Origin: PALSA-1196 sp036833805
GTDB taxonomy: Bacteria > Pseudomonadota > Gammaproteobacteria > Steroidobacterales > Steroidobacteraceae
Direction of reading: 5' to 3'
Length of the DNA stretch: 61,382 nt
Assembly: GCA_036833805.1 (NCBI GenBank)
Contig: DAITPA010000004.1
Span: 1 to 61,382 of the forward strand
Positions within the stretch are counted from its first letter, which is position 1. Each line of letters begins with the position of its first letter. The position numbers and the translations under genes are program-made. The notes beneath the pieces are model-generated. The model ran no database searches. It was not told where the DNA came from and saw only the letters and a list, made by a program, of their open reading frames with translations. Below are positions 34,730 through 44,853 of this stretch, piece after piece.

Positions 34730-37700
34730 TCAGACCGCGGCGAGCCGCAGCGCCGCGTCGATGTCCACGCTCACGAGGCGCGACACGCCCGGTTCGCTCA
34801 TGGTGACGCCGATGAGCTGTGAGACCAGTTCCATCGTCGCCTTGTTGTGCGTGATGATGATGAACTGGATGCGTGCGGACATGTCACCGACAATTTCGCA
34901 GAAGCGACTTACATTATGCTCATCAAGCGGCGCATCCACTTCGTCAAGCAGACAGAAGGGCGCCGGATTCAGATCGAAGATCGAGAACACGAGCGCGACC
35001 GCTGTCAACGCCTTCTCGCCACCGGACAACAGATGAATCGTGCTGTTGCGCTTGCCCGGCGGGCGCGCCATTACGGCGACTCCCGCGGCGAGCACATCCT
35101 CGCCCACGAGTTGAAGATAGGCGTGGCCGCCGCCGAAGAGCCGTGGAAACTTCTCCTTCAATCCCGCGTTGATGCGCTCGAACGTCTCTTCAAAGCGGCT
35201 GCGGGTCTCTTTATCAATGCGCCGCATCGCCTGATCAAGGGTGACGAGCGCATCGTTCAAATCAGTGTATTGGCGGTCAAGATAGTCCTTGCGCTCGGTC
35301 TGTTCCTTCAGCTCGTCGATCGCCGCGAGATTCACCTGTCCCAATTTCTCGACGTCAGCGCGCACTGCGGCGAGTGACTCTTCGCACGCAGGGACATTTG
35401 CTTCGGGCTTGAGATTCTGTTGGATGTCGGCGAGCACAAAATGCGTGGCTGCAAACTGCTCGGCGATCGACTCACGGCGCACGCGTGTTTCAGACGCGGC
35501 GATGCGCGCCTCCTCCATGGCAGTACGCGCATCCAACACGCGCTGCTCGGCAGCGACACGCTTCTCATCAAGCACGCGTAGCTCACCCTCGGCATCCTCC
35601 AGCGCGCCGCGCGCGCCGCTAAGCTCTGCTTCCACTTCGAGACGCCGTGCGAGCGCTTCAGCGAGCCGCGCCTCGAGCTCGAGTATCGGGGTATCGCCGC
35701 TGGCAAGTTCCCGCTCCAGAGCCGCGCAGCGGCTCGCGAGCTGCGTGCGCTGCTCCGCCATGCGCTGCACGCCGACTGCCATCGAATTTTCGGTCGAGCG
35801 CAGCGACTCGCTGCGTATCAACAGGTCGCGCGCCGCGAGCTGCGCCGACTGCGCCGCGGCGCGCGCCGCGATGAGCGCTTCGCGCGTCTCATCGCGATCG
35901 CTATGGATCTGCGGCTGTTGCGAGTCAAGCTCGCCGAGCACGACCAAGCCGCGCGCAAGCTCAAGTCCGGCGCGCGCCAGCACCTCCTGCGTCAGTGCTA
36001 TCTCGCTTGCAACGCCTGCCGCCTCATCGTCGAGCCGCGCGCGCCGCAACGTCGCTTCCTGCGAGCGCGCGCGCATCGCTTCCAACTGCCCGAGGAGCTC
36101 GGCGTGCGCACGATGCGCGCCCTGAATTCCTGACTGCGCAGCGTTCCTCTCGACTTCAGCCTCTGCGAGCGACTGACGCACCGCGACCAGATGGGCTTCG
36201 ATGCCGCGCGCGCGCTCGGCGCCGGCCGTGAATTCCTCACGCAGACTCTTCAGGCGATGTTCGCGCTCGATGACGCCCGCATGCGCATCGGCGCCGCGCG
36301 TGACACGCAACCAGTCCCGGCCCACCCATTCGCCGCGCTGCGTGATAATGGACCAGCCGGCGGCTAGCGCGGAGCGCCGCGCGAGCGCATCGGCCAGCGA
36401 CGCGGCGGTAAGCACAGAGGTCAGCTGCGCAACGACGGCTGCCGGCCCGGAAAGCTTCGCAGCGAGTGTCTCCTCGCCAGCCGGGCGTGCGCGCGCGCCG
36501 TCCTCGATGAGTGCAAGCCGTCCGGCGGCAAATCCCTCGAGCGCGCCGCCAATGTCATCGAGGCGCGCCACGCACACCGCTTCCAAATAATCTCCGAGCG
36601 CCGTCTCAACGGCCCGCTCCCATCCGGCTGCCACCTCGAGCGCCGCTGCGACCCGCGGCCGGGAAGCCAAGCCCGTCGCAGCAAGCCACTGCGCAACGCC
36701 ATCAGTGCCCTGACTGAAGGCGGCCTGCTGCAGCGCCTCAAGCGACAGGAGTTCGGCCCGCAAGCGCTCGCGCTCGCTGCGCGCGGCTTCGAGGCGCGCT
36801 TCGACCGCGAGCTGCTCGGAACGCAGTGCTTGCGTGCGCTCGAGAGCCGCGGAGAGCGCCTGCGCCAGCTGCTCGCCACTTGAGCGCGCGAGCGCCTCCT
36901 CATCGGCGAGCGCCTTCAACTGCGCATCCGCATCCTGCACGGCGAGCGTCTCGTGCTCGACAGCGAGCCGGTCGGCTTGAGTCGCGAGACGCCGCTCTTG
37001 GTTCTCAAGCTGTTCGATGCGCGCACGTTCGACTTGCGTTGTCTGATGGGCAGCACCCAAAGCGCGGTTGAACTCTTCCCAGCGCGCCTGCCACTGCTGC
37101 AGCGAGTGCTCCGCTGCTTCGAGCGTCGCGGCGTGGTCTTCCTCGGCGCTCGCCGCCGCGGTGAGCTTGGGAGCAAGCTCCGCAAGCTCGGCACGCAGGA
37201 CCTCGAGCTCACGCTCATCACGCTCGATATGCAGTGCCAGATCATTCAACGTGCCGCGCGCCTGCGCCAAATCCGTACGCTGGCGTTCGCGCAGCGCGCG
37301 CGTATGTGAAATCAGCTGCTCGGTGCGGGAAATTTCCGCGCCGTTCTCGTAATAGCGCGCCTGTACCGCCGACACCCGCTCGGACTGCTCGCCATGATAA
37401 ACGCGCTGCTTTTCCAGCGCGGCCTCGGCGCCGCGCTGCTCGGCAAGCTCGGTCTGCATCGCAAGTTCGCGCGCGCGCACGGTGCTGTCGTGCGCCTGCG
37501 CGCCGCTGTCGAGCTCGCGCAGCCGCAGCGCCAAGAGCTCGGCCGTGAGCAGCCGTTCGCGCTCCTTCAACATTTGGTAACGACGCGCGGTGCTCGCCTG
37601 GCGCTGCAGATGGCGGATCTGCTTCTCGATCTCGTCGCGCAGGTCCTGCAGACGCTCGAGGTTCTCGCGCGTCTCGGCGATGCGGCTCTCGGTCTCGCGG

Positions 37701-38230
37701 CGCCGCTCCTTGTAGCGCGAAATCCCCGCCGCCTCCTCGACAAAGGAGCGCATGTCCTCGGGCTTTGATTCGATGATGCGCGAGATCGTGCCCTGTTCGA
37801 TGATCGCGTAGCTGCGCGAGCCTAAGCCGGTACCCAGGAAGAGCTGCGTGATGTCCTTGCGGCGGCAGCGCACCCCGTTGATGAAATAGTTCGAGATGCC
37901 GTCGCGCGTCACCTGACGCTTGAGCGAGACTTCACTGTAACTCGCATACGGGCCGCCGATCTTGCCGTCCGCGTTGTCAAAAACAAGCTCGACCGAGGCG
38001 CTGCCGACGGGCTTGCGCGCGCTTGAGCCGTTGAAGACTACGTCGGCCATCGAATCACCGCGTAGATGGCGCGCCGACAGCTCGCCCATGACCCAGCGCA
38101 CCGCATCGATGACGTTGGATTTTCCGCAGCCGTTCGGTCCGACGATAGCGGTAAGGTTGCTTGGAAAGCTGACTTGCGTGGGATCGACGAAGGACTTGAA
38201 GCCGGCGAGCTTGATCTTGGTCAGCCGCAT
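34730..38230 (-). CDS. smc: chromosome segregation protein SMC
   Basis: A 1166-residue ABC-type ATPase. The N-terminal head has Walker A GPNGCGKSNVIDAVRWVMGE, the Q-loop and GSRSYAIIEQGTISRI. Long coiled coils flank a hinge near residues 500-650 (ALEVAAGWERAVETALGDYL to GWSIITQRGEWVGRDWL). The C-terminal head has the signature LLSGGEKALTAVALVFSIF, Walker B APFCLLDEVDAPLDEHNV and the D-loop/His switch THNKATMELV. ScpA and ScpB are encoded 6 kb away, so this is the Smc-ScpAB type of condensin, not MukBEF. Divergent from queF with a gap of only 72 bases. Confidence 0.97.
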   Translation of the reverse strand: MRLTKIKLAGFKSFVDPTQVSFPSNLTAIVGPNGCGKSNVIDAVRWVMGELSARHLRGDSMADVVFNGSSARKPVGSASVELVFDNADGKIGGPYASYSEVSLKRQVTRDGISNYFINGVRCRRKDITQLFLGTGLGSRSYAIIEQGTISRIIESKPEDMRSFVEEAAGISRYKERRRETESRIAETRENLERLQDLRDEIEKQIRHLQRQASTARRYQMLKERERLLTAELLALRLRELDSGAQAHDSTVRARELAMQTELAEQRGAEAALEKQRVYHGEQSERVSAVQARYYENGAEISRTEQLISHTRALRERQRTDLAQARGTLNDLALHIERDERELEVLRAELAELAPKLTAAASAEEDHAATLEAAEHSLQQWQARWEEFNRALGAAHQTTQVERARIEQLENQERRLATQADRLAVEHETLAVQDADAQLKALADEEALARSSGEQLAQALSAALERTQALRSEQLAVEARLEAARSERERLRAELLSLEALQQAAFSQGTDGVAQWLAATGLASRPRVAAALEVAAGWERAVETALGDYLEAVCVARLDDIGGALEGFAAGRLALIEDGARARPAGEETLAAKLSGPAAVVAQLTSVLTAASLADALARRSALAAGWSIITQRGEWVGRDWLRVTRGADAHAGVIEREHRLKSLREEFTAGAERARGIEAHLVAVRQSLAEAEVERNAAQSGIQGAHRAHAELLGQLEAMRARSQEATLRRARLDDEAAGVASEIALTQEVLARAGLELARGLVVLGELDSQQPQIHSDRDETREALIAARAAAQSAQLAARDLLIRSESLRSTENSMAVGVQRMAEQRTQLASRCAALERELASGDTPILELEARLAEALARRLEVEAELSGARGALEDAEGELRVLDEKRVAAEQRVLDARTAMEEARIAASETRVRRESIAEQFAATHFVLADIQQNLKPEANVPACEESLAAVRADVEKLGQVNLAAIDELKEQTERKDYLDRQYTDLNDALVTLDQAMRRIDKETRSRFEETFERINAGLKEKFPRLFGGGHAYLQLVGEDVLAAGVAVMARPPGKRNSTIHLLSGGEKALTAVALVFSIFDLNPAPFCLLDEVDAPLDEHNVSRFCEIVGDMSARIQFIIITHNKATMELVSQLIGVTMSEPGVSRLVSVDIDAALRLAAV

Positions 38231-38302
38231 CTCAAAGATCTCATGAGGAAGCGTTTTCGCGTGGCGGCGTGGCGCGCATCAGGTAGTGTAAAGTAAACAC
38301 GA

Positions 38303-38680
38303 ATGAGTGCACACCCCGCAAGCGGCCTCGAGACGTTCGCGAACCCCGCAGCCGATCGCGACTATACGATCCGCATGCGCATCCCGGAGTTCACCTGCCT
38401 GTGTCCGAAAACCGGACAGCCGGACTTTGCAACCTTGTCGCTCGAGTATGTTCCCGATCGACTGTGCGTGGAGCTGAAGTCGCTCAAGCTCTATATTGTA
38501 TCGTTTCGCGACCGCGGCGCCTTCCACGAGGCGGTCAGCAACGAAATTCTTGATCATCTGGTGGCGGCGGTCGCGCCGCGCTTCATGCGCCTCAGCGCCA
38601 AATTCAAGGTGCGCGGCGGGATTCACACCAGCATCAGCGTCGAGCACCGCAAAATCGGCTGGCTAGCGCCCTGTACATAG
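38303..38680 (+). CDS. queF: NADPH-dependent preQ0 reductase QueF, short type
   Basis: Reduces 7-cyano-7-deazaguanine (preQ0) to preQ1 for queuosine. The 125-residue protein is the one-domain (Bacillus YkvM) form, unlike the two-domain enzyme of E. coli (282 residues). The catalytic Cys is in FTCLCPKTGQPDFA, with the NADPH/substrate motif ELKSLKLYIVSFRDRGAFHE and a late RLSAKFKVRGGIH. It is divergent from smc. The dksA promoter seems to begin inside its 3' end. Confidence 0.94.
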   Translation: MSAHPASGLETFANPAADRDYTIRMRIPEFTCLCPKTGQPDFATLSLEYVPDRLCVELKSLKLYIVSFRDRGAFHEAVSNEILDHLVAAVAPRFMRLSAKFKVRGGIHTSISVEHRKIGWLAPCT

Positions 38681-38699
38681 GGGAGTCGGCCGGTATAAT
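38672..38699 (+). promoter_or_regulatory. likely dksA promoter
   Basis: TATAAT at 38694-38699 and TGTACA at 38672-38677 are 16 bases apart, close to the sigma-70 pattern. The hexamers end 41 bases before the dksA start, and a strong GAGGAG ribosome site lies eight bases before ATG. The -35 overlaps the end of queF. Read directly from sequence; no start site is known. Confidence 0.55.
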
Positions 38700-38740
38700 C
38701 CCGCGTCCTTAAATGGGCTCATGCTGTTGAGGAGTGTCCG

Positions 38741-39502
38741 ATGCCGGCCAAGAAGCCCGCGCCAAAACCCACCAAGGCGAAGAAACCGGTGAGTCGACCT
38801 GCAGCCCGCAAGGAAGCTGCGAGCAAGCCCGTTGAGAAAGCAAAAACCGTCATTCCTCTGCGAAGAACTGTGCCACAAACGAAAAAGCCTACATCCGCCG
38901 AGCCTGCGACTTCCCGTAAGCCGCTCGCACCGCTTGCCGCAAGCGCTACCCGCGCTGCAGCGCTTAAGCCGGCGAGCCCCGCGCCCACGCCGATTCCCGC
39001 CCGCGTAACCCCAATTAGCGTCGCGCAAGAGCCTGAGGAAAACGACTCCGGCGACCCCGGCAGCCTCCTCGCAGGACCCCGCAACGTTCAGCCGTATATA
39101 TCAAAGCGCGGCGAAGCGTACATGAGCAAGGAGCAGCTCGAGCATTTCCGCCAGATTCTGCAGAGCTGGAAGCGCGACCTCATGGAAGAAGTCGACCGCA
39201 CCGTGTCGCACATGAAGGATGAGGCTGCGAATTTCCCCGATCCGAATGACCGCGCGACTCAGGAAGAGGAATTTAGTCTCGAGCTGCGCACTCGCGATCG
39301 GGAGCGCAAGCTTATCCGCAAGATCGACGAAGCGCTGAAGCGCGTCGAGGACGGCAGCTACGGATATTGCCTCGAGACTGGCGAGGAGATCGGCATCAAG
39401 CGCCTCGAGGCACGGCCCGTCGCGACGCTCACTATCGAGGCGCAGGAGCGCCGTGAGCGGCGCGAGCGGCAGTATGGCGATCGCGACGACCGCTACCGCT
39501 AA
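38741..39502 (+). CDS. dksA: RNA polymerase-binding protein DksA, extended and Cys-poor
   Basis: A 253-residue DksA, about 100 longer than the E. coli protein. Residues 1-115 are a Lys/Ala/Pro-rich, likely disordered extension. The core starts at YMSKEQLEHFRQILQSWKRD, with the coiled-coil tip NFPDPNDRATQEEEFSLELR, where the two Asp and the Ala needed for polymerase secondary-channel action are kept. The zinc motif CxxC-17-CxxC is reduced to C210, T213, T231, A234 (YGYCLETG ... TLTIEAQ), so it cannot bind zinc in the usual way. Such Cys-poor forms are known in some proteobacteria. It works with ppGpp to control rRNA and amino-acid promoters. GAGGAG precedes the start. Confidence 0.95.
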   Translation: MPAKKPAPKPTKAKKPVSRPAARKEAASKPVEKAKTVIPLRRTVPQTKKPTSAEPATSRKPLAPLAASATRAAALKPASPAPTPIPARVTPISVAQEPEENDSGDPGSLLAGPRNVQPYISKRGEAYMSKEQLEHFRQILQSWKRDLMEEVDRTVSHMKDEAANFPDPNDRATQEEEFSLELRTRDRERKLIRKIDEALKRVEDGSYGYCLETGEEIGIKRLEARPVATLTIEAQERRERRERQYGDRDDRYR

Positions 39503-39529
39503 CCGGATGAATCTGACACGCGGCGCAGC

Positions 39530-40414
39530 ATGGGCTACGTCGGTCGTTTCGCGCCCTCTCCCACCGGTCCGCTGCACTTAGGATCACTGGTCGCTGCGCT
39601 TGGCAGCTTTCTCGACGCACGCCGGCATCGCGGCCGTTGGCTTTTGCGCATCGAAGATCTCGACACCGCGCGCGTGCGCCCGGACTGCGCCGATGAAATC
39701 AAGCGCACCTTGGAGGCACTCGGCCTCGCCTGGGATGGGCCCATCGAATATCAAAGTCGCCGCCTTTCTCTGTACGAGGACGCCTTGCGCGACCTCGCTC
39801 GCCGCGGCCTCACCTTTGAGTGCTACTGCACGCGGCGCAGCCGCACGGATGGCGAACATGGCCGGTGCACAGGTACGTGTCGCAATCAACCGGCCGGCTC
39901 CGGGGCGGCTGCTGTGCGCTTTCGTGTGTGTGAGACCGAAAGCGTACGCTTTGCAGATCGCTTCCAGGGACTCTGTTCCTTCGATATGCGCGAGCTTGGG
40001 GATGTCGTCATTCGACGGCGCGATCAGGTTGTGGCCTACCAACTCGCGGTCGTGGTCGACGACGCGCAGCAGCGGGTAACCGATATTGTTCGCGGCGCCG
40101 ACCTCCTGCCAAGCACCGCCTGGCAGCTCCTCCTGCAGCGCGCGCTTGACCTGCCCGCGCCGCGCTACGCCCATCTGCCTGTGGTAGTGGAACCCGATGG
40201 CGCAAAGCTTGCCAAGTCCCGCCGTTCGGTCCCGGTCGATCCGCTGGCCGGCGGCCGGCCCCTTGTCGAGGCGTTAGATTTGCTTCGTCAGAGGCCGCCC
40301 AGCGAGCTTTTGGGAGAGTCTCCCCAGACCGTGCTTTCCTGGGCGATACAGCACTGGGATCCGGCCACCTTAGAACGTGTCAAAAAAGCAACAGCGCCCA
40401 TTATGACGCCTTAA
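39530..40414 (+). CDS. gluQ: glutamyl-Q tRNA(Asp) synthetase
   Basis: A 294-residue truncated glutamyl-tRNA synthetase that glutamylates queuosine in tRNA-Asp. It has GRFAPSPTGPLHLGSLVAAL (HIGH type), LLRIEDLDTARV, the zinc ligands in FECYCTRRSR and GRCTGTC, YQLAVVVDD and DIVRGADLL, and KLAKSRRSVPVD as the KMSKS-like loop. There is no anticodon-binding domain, as expected. It follows dksA by 27 bases, the common dksA-gluQ order, and matches the queF gene upstream in pathway. Confidence 0.95.
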   Translation: MGYVGRFAPSPTGPLHLGSLVAALGSFLDARRHRGRWLLRIEDLDTARVRPDCADEIKRTLEALGLAWDGPIEYQSRRLSLYEDALRDLARRGLTFECYCTRRSRTDGEHGRCTGTCRNQPAGSGAAAVRFRVCETESVRFADRFQGLCSFDMRELGDVVIRRRDQVVAYQLAVVVDDAQQRVTDIVRGADLLPSTAWQLLLQRALDLPAPRYAHLPVVVEPDGAKLAKSRRSVPVDPLAGGRPLVEALDLLRQRPPSELLGESPQTVLSWAIQHWDPATLERVKKATAPIMTP

Positions 40415-40521
40415 TTTGGTCCTTCTGCCCTGTTGTACTAAGGTATGTGGAGATGAGCTGACGCCATGGGACTGCAGACGCCGAAGGATTGGATAAATTA
40501 ATAACACCAAAGGGGCGTGCA

Positions 40522-41028
40522 ATGAATGAATCGCGGGTCATAAAAAAATATCCTAACCGACGCCTGTATGACACGGTGGAGAGCCGTTACATCACGTTGG
40601 CGGATGTGCGCAAGTTGGTCGTTGAGCGAATTGATTTCGTCGTAATTGACAAGAAATCTCAGGACGACATCACACGTTGCATTCTCTTACAGGTCATCGC
40701 TGAGCTGGAGCAGGCGGCCGACCCGCTCATGAGCCGCGACTTTTTGTCGCAGATCATCCGCTCACATGATGGTCAGGTTCACGACATGATTGGCAGCTAT
40801 TTGGAACAGAGCTTCAAGCTCTTCGCGTCCCATCAGCGTGATACCCGCGAGCGCACCAAGAACGGCGCGGATGCCGAGCCGCTTGCCACCATCACGGGCC
40901 TTGCGCAGAAGAACTATCAGCGCTGGCGGTCCGTGCAGGACGAGATCTACCGCACCCTCGTCAATGCTGCCAACGGCAGCAGGGGAGTAGCCGAGGACGC
41001 AGCAGCGGACGCGCGCCCGGTGCCTTAA
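40522..41028 (+). CDS. phaR: polyhydroxyalkanoate synthesis repressor PhaR
   Basis: A 168-residue regulator of PHA granule genes. AAAGGGG lies six bases before ATG 40522, which gives MNESRVIKKYPNRRLYDTVE, the invariant start of the PhaR DNA-binding domain, followed by SRYITLADVRKLV and two PHB_acc segments (DITRCILLQVIAELEQA; SRDFLSQIIRSHDGQVHDMI). The protein usually binds PHA and releases phasin and phaC promoters. No other PHA gene is in the window. It is convergent with pnp. Confidence 0.93.
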   Translation: MNESRVIKKYPNRRLYDTVESRYITLADVRKLVVERIDFVVIDKKSQDDITRCILLQVIAELEQAADPLMSRDFLSQIIRSHDGQVHDMIGSYLEQSFKLFASHQRDTRERTKNGADAEPLATITGLAQKNYQRWRSVQDEIYRTLVNAANGSRGVAEDAAADARPVP

Positions 41029-41057
41029 CTGCAGCTTAGTTGGCGAACCGTGGCGGC

Positions 41058-43145
<2,088 letters not shown>

Positions 43146-43227
43146 GCTTCAATCCTCGAAGTGAAAACCAATAATGAGAAACCACGAGGCAACGCGCGGT
43201 TTACGATGGCGCGGCCTTCGATGTGGA

Positions 43228-43497
43228 TCAGCGGCGAAGCCCGAGGCGCTCGACGAGCTCCTGGTACTTCTGGGGTTGCGTGGCTTTCAGATAGTCGAGA
43301 TGTTTGCGGCGCTGGTTGACGAGTTTCACCAGACCGCGCCGCGAGGAATGATCGCCCTTGTGCGCCGCGAAGTGACCGCTCAATCCGTTGATGCGCTCGG
43401 AGAGGAGCGCTACCTGGACTTCGGGCGAACCGGTGTCCCGCGGACCGCGGCGGAACTGCTCGAGAATCCCATCCTTCTTCTCACTGGATAAGGTCAT
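43228..43497 (-). CDS. rpsO: 30S ribosomal protein S15
   Basis: An 89-residue protein of the 30S platform with all family motifs: GSPEVQVALLSERINGLSGH, FAAHKGDHSSRRGLVKLVNQ and RRKHLDYLKATQPQKYQEL. It lies between truB and pnp. S15 represses its own translation in E. coli through a pseudoknot; the 69 bases upstream are short and no such fold can be assured by eye. Confidence 0.97.
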   Translation of the reverse strand: MTLSSEKKDGILEQFRRGPRDTGSPEVQVALLSERINGLSGHFAAHKGDHSSRRGLVKLVNQRRKHLDYLKATQPQKYQELVERLGLRR

Positions 43498-43566
43498 TAA
43501 CTAATCCTGAATCTTAATCTTTAGAGCCATTGCAACCGCGGAATTCTACCTGTGGTGGAGGCCCCG

Positions 43567-44448
43567 CTACAAGACAAACAGCCGTCGCGGGCGCACTTGG
43601 CCCTGCCCGTCCGCCTCCCCGATCCCGAGGAAGCGCGCTGCATCGTCGTAAAGGCGCACACGGCCGCTCACAGCGGCGGCAGCGCCGCTCGCAACCATCT
43701 GCCCGTGTAGCAGTCGTACAGTGCCGGCCGTATCGAGGCAAACGGCGGCGAGGTGCCGTACGGCAAAATCGGCCGGCAGGAGAGCCGGCCAATCCCCGGC
43801 GGCGCGCAAGGCTGCGACACGCTCAAGGCTGTACATCGCCTCGGACACAAAAGGCTCGACGTACACGCGGTGCAGACGGGTCACATAGCCGCAAGTGCCC
43901 AAGGCGCGCGCAATATCCTCGGCGAGCGTGCGCACATACGTGCCCTTTGAACAGATGACCTCGAGCGTCAGTGCGGCCTCCGCAATGGAAATGAGCGCAA
44001 GAGAGCTCACATCGATCGGGCGGCTGGCACGCTCGACCTCGAGCCCGGCGCGCGCCAGGCGGTAGAGCGGCTGGCCACCCTGCTTCAATGCCGAATACAT
44101 GGGCGGTATTTGCGCTTGCCGGCCGAGAAATCCGCTCAAGACCTGTTCGATGCTGGCGTGCGCGAGCGCCGGCACCGGTAGAGTCTCGACAACCGCACCC
44201 TCCGCGTCCCCGGTCGCCGTGCGCGCTCCCAGGCCGATGCTGAAGCGATAGCACTTCCTTCCCGCGACAATGTCGCCCGCGATCTTGGTCGCCTCTTCAA
44301 GGCAGATGGGCAGCATCCCGGTCGCAAGAGGATCGAGGCTGCCGACGTGTCCTGCTTTGGCGGCGCCCAACAGGCGGCGCACGCGCTGCAAGGCCGCGTT
44401 CGAGGAAAGCCCGAGCGGCTTATCGAGGAGCAGGATACCCGTGCGCAC
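43567..44448 (-). CDS. truB: tRNA pseudouridine(55) synthase
   Basis: A 293-residue enzyme that makes the universal pseudouridine 55 of the T loop. It has LLLDKPLGLSSNAALQRV, the catalytic Asp in GHVGSLDPLATGMLPICLEE, the conserved YSALKQGGQPLYRLARAG and KGTYVRTLAEDIARALG. The start is GTG 44448, nine bases after the rbfA stop. Its C-terminal PUA-like domain ends in RPRRLFVL. Catalytic residues are normal, in contrast to the RluB-like protein of this window. Confidence 0.96.
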   Translation of the reverse strand: MRTGILLLDKPLGLSSNAALQRVRRLLGAAKAGHVGSLDPLATGMLPICLEEATKIAGDIVAGRKCYRFSIGLGARTATGDAEGAVVETLPVPALAHASIEQVLSGFLGRQAQIPPMYSALKQGGQPLYRLARAGLEVERASRPIDVSSLALISIAEAALTLEVICSKGTYVRTLAEDIARALGTCGYVTRLHRVYVEPFVSEAMYSLERVAALRAAGDWPALLPADFAVRHLAAVCLDTAGTVRLLHGQMVASGAAAAVSGRVRLYDDAARFLGIGEADGQGQVRPRRLFVL

Positions 44449-44457
44449 GCTGTGCGC

Positions 44458-44829
44458 TCAGGACTCGCCGCCGCTGCGATCGCGCGCCACCGCCTGATTG
44501 ATGAGGCCGGTGAGTTCGGCCGCCTTGTCAAATGCGTCGTCGAATAAAAACTGCAGTCGCGGCGCATAACGCAGCCCCAAGCGGCGGCTGACCGCGCCGC
44601 GCAGGAAGCCTGCCGCGCGCGTCAAACCCTCGTGCACTTCCTGCGGCGAATGGTGCGAAGCGAACGGCGTGAAATACACGCGCGCCATGCGCATGTCGGG
44701 CGCGAGATCGACCGCGGAAATGGTCACATTGCCGACGCGCGGATCCTTCACCTCACGCGCGATGAGCTCCGCGAGTGCGCGCTGCAACTCGGCCTCGATC
44801 TTGCGGTTGCGCGGCCGAGGTGTAGTCAA
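44458..44829 (-). CDS. rbfA: 30S ribosome-binding factor A
   Basis: A 123-residue factor for late 30S assembly and 16S 5'-end maturation. After a basic start (TPRPRNRKIEAEL) it has ALAELIAREVKDPRVGNVTI, DLAPDMRMARVYFTPF and the KH-type LGLRYAPRLQFLFDDAFDKA. The first codon appears to be TTG 44829, without a visible ribosome site and 24 bases after infB; coupling to infB translation may supply initiation. An upstream ATG in another frame might mark a further small sequence error. Confidence 0.92.
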   Translation of the reverse strand: MTTPRPRNRKIEAELQRALAELIAREVKDPRVGNVTISAVDLAPDMRMARVYFTPFASHHSPQEVHEGLTRAAGFLRGAVSRRLGLRYAPRLQFLFDDAFDKAAELTGLINQAVARDRSGGES

Positions 44830-44853
44830 AAGCTGAGCGCCGCATACGCCACA

